Positions 62,494 through 64,000 of a stretch of 64,000 nucleotides of DNA are shown piece after piece (the stretch's first letter is position 1; every line of letters begins with the position of its first letter). The translations under genes and the position numbers were made by a program. The stretch lies in the NCBI RefSeq assembly GCF_000421825.1, contig NZ_ATXT01000018.1, forward strand, positions 124,001 through 188,000. Direction: 5' to 3'. This DNA is from Humibacter albus DSM 18994. GTDB taxonomy: Bacteria > Actinomycetota > Actinomycetes > Actinomycetales > Microbacteriaceae. The notes under the pieces are model-generated. The model did no database searches. It had not been told where the DNA came from and saw nothing but the letters and a program-made list of their open reading frames with translations.

Positions 62494-64000
62494 TCAGACG
62501 TCGTCCGTGACAGCACCCGCGAACTGCGCGTTGTACAGCGAGTAATACGCGCCGCCGGCGGCCAGCAGCTGCGCATGCGTCCCCTGCTCCACAATGTGGC
62601 CCGCCTCCATCACCAGGATGAGGTCGGCGTCACGAATGGTGGAGAGCCGGTGCGCGATGACGAAGCTGGTTCGTCCCGTGCGCAGCGCGCTCATCGCCTT
62701 CTGCACGAGCAACTCCGTGCGGGTGTCCACCGAGCTCGTGGCCTCATCGAGGATGAGCACGCTCGGCCTGGCGAGGAAGGCGCGCGCGATCGTGAGCAGC
62801 TGCTTCTCCCCCGCCGACACGTTCGACGCATCATCGTCGAGTACGGTGTCGTACCCGTCGGGCAGCGAACGGACGAAACGGTCGACATAGCTCGCGCGCG
62901 CGGCATCCAGGATCTCGTCCTCGGTGGCGTCCGGCCGTCCGTAGGCGATGTTCTCGCGGATGGTCCCGGCGAAGAGCCAGGTGTCCTGCAGCACCATGCC
63001 GATGCGGCTGCGCAACTCCTGCCGCGTGAGCGAGGTGATGTCCGCCCCGTCGAGAGTGATGCGGCCGGAATCGACCTCGTAGAAACGCATGATCAGGTTC
63101 ACGAGCGTCGTCTTGCCCGCCCCCGTGGGCCCGACGATAGCGACCGTCTGCCCCGGCTCCGCCACCAGCGAGAGGTCGTCGATGAGCGGCTTCTCCGCCA
63201 CGTAGCGGAACGAGACGTCGTTGAACTCGAGCCGCCCCTTCGTCTCCCCCATCGGAACCGGCGTCGACGGGTCGGAGGACTGCTCGTCGGCATCCAGGAG
63301 CTCGAACACGCGCTCGGCGGATGCCACGCCCGACTGCAACAGGTTCGCCATCGACCCGAGCTGGGCCAGCGGCTGCGTGAACTGGCGCGAGTACTGGATG
63401 AAAGCCTGCACGTCGCCGATCTGGATGACGCCGGCCGCCACCTGCAGGCCACCCACCACCGCGATCGCCACGTACACGAGGTTCCCGACGAACGTCATCG
63501 ACGGCATGATGATGCCGGAGACGAACTGGGCGCCGAAGCTCGCGCGATAGAGCTCCTCGTTCTTCGCATCGAAGCGGGCGTTCACCTCGCGCTGACGTCC
63601 GAAGACCTTCACGATGGCGTGGCCGGAGTACGTCTCCTCGATCTGGGCGTTCAGCATGCCGGTGTTCTTCCACTGCGCCACGAACATGCGCTGCGAGCGC
63701 TTGGCGATGACCATGGTCACGATCAGCGTGAGCGGAATGGAGACCAGCGCGATCACCGCGAGCAGCGGGGAGATCACGAACATCAGCACCAGCACGCCGA
63801 CCACGGTGAGGAGCGACGTGATCACCTGGCTCATCGTCTGCTGCAGACTCTGCTGGATGTTGTCGATGTCGTTCGTCACCCGGCTGAGCAACTCGCCGCG
63901 GGGCATCGTGTCGAAGTACTTCAGCGGCAGACGGTGGACCTTCTCCTCGACCTCCTTGCGGAGCCGATAGACGGTGCGCATCGTGACGCCGTTCAGGATG
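62494..64000 (-). CDS. ABC exporter, membrane and ATPase domains, 5' end outside the window
   Basis: The visible 501 residues cover most of the type I exporter membrane domain ([23 protein letters not shown] near the left edge of the protein, four or more membrane helices) and the full ATPase. The ATPase has Walker [10 protein letters not shown], signature [10 protein letters not shown], Walker [13 protein letters not shown] and the H-loop IAHRLSTI. It is a complete half-transporter apart from the N-terminal helices, which run past base 64000 because the frame stays open. Such exporters usually work as heterodimers with an adjacent gene. The substrate is unknown. Confidence 0.9.
   Translation of the reverse strand, partial: ILNGVTMRTVYRLRKEVEEKVHRLPLKYFDTMPRGELLSRVTNDIDNIQQSLQQTMSQVITSLLTVVGVLVLMFVISPLLAVIALVSIPLTLIVTMVIAKRSQRMFVAQWKNTGMLNAQIEETYSGHAIVKVFGRQREVNARFDAKNEELYRASFGAQFVSGIIMPSMTFVGNLVYVAIAVVGGLQVAAGVIQIGDVQAFIQYSRQFTQPLAQLGSMANLLQSGVASAERVFELLDADEQSSDPSTPVPMGETKGRLEFNDVSFRYVAEKPLIDDLSLVAEPGQTVAIVGPTGAGKTTLVNLIMRFYEVDSGRITLDGADITSLTRQELRSRIGMVLQDTWLFAGTIRENIAYGRPDATEDEILDAARASYVDRFVRSLPDGYDTVLDDDASNVSAGEKQLLTIARAFLARPSVLILDEATSSVDTRTELLVQKAMSALRTGRTSFVIAHRLSTIRDADLILVMEAGHIVEQGTHAQLLAAGGAYYSLYNAQFAGAVTDDV

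Overview
The window is high-GC DNA with actinobacterial gene content. Many genes carry a TANNNT -10 box 6-8 bases before the start codon. The gene families present (DUF222/HNH, DUF4192, DUF1206, J-domain/NERD, DUF11-repeat LPXTG surface protein, LOG family) point to a Micrococcales bacterium, most likely Microbacteriaceae. The family assignment is inferred from gene content and codon style; no rRNA is present to confirm it.

Layout. 1-9.6 kb: metabolic and accessory genes (two ketopantoate-reductase-like proteins, a uridine-kinase-like protein, mutY, an MFS exporter, a diiron protein divergent from a DUF2975/XRE pair, an EamA transporter divergent from a GlxA-type regulator, and a J-domain/NERD fusion). 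9.7-14.7 kb: the nusA-ylxR-infB-rbfA translation/transcription operon on the minus strand, with long inverted and direct repeats between the genes. 14.9-19.6 kb: DUF1206, LOG and proS, then pcp. 19.6-20.2 kb: a small antitoxin/Fic-Doc toxin pair. 20.3-32.6 kb: the isoprenoid (MEP) genes ispG and dxr with the site-2 protease rseP between them, interrupted by a CoA-transferase pair of different composition and by a block with a DsbA-like protein, a TetR regulator, an epimerase and a large cell-wall-anchored repeat protein. 32.6-40 kb: FKBP lipoprotein, GABA aminotransferase, an exported lysozyme-like protein, an acyltransferase, OsmC, asparaginase and alanine dehydrogenase.

40.2-58.7 kb is the most striking part: nine minus-strand genes, tightly packed and often overlapping by four bases. 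They encode an FHA protein, a PP2C phosphatase, a membrane Ser/Thr kinase, a 1937-residue exported Ig/fibronectin-like protein, a MoxR ATPase, a DUF58 protein, a transglutaminase-like membrane protein lacking its catalytic Cys and His, a zinc-ribbon FHA protein and an EssC/FtsK-like ATPase. I read this as one phospho-regulated envelope assembly or export system. Its transcript starts beside four iterated 11-bp palindromes, and the C-terminus of the giant protein has a sharply lower GC content.

58.9-64 kb: a HIT-like protein, a DUF222/HNH protein, minisatellites, a DUF4192 protein and an ABC exporter cut by the window end. I saw no rRNA, tRNA, CRISPR array or insertion sequence.
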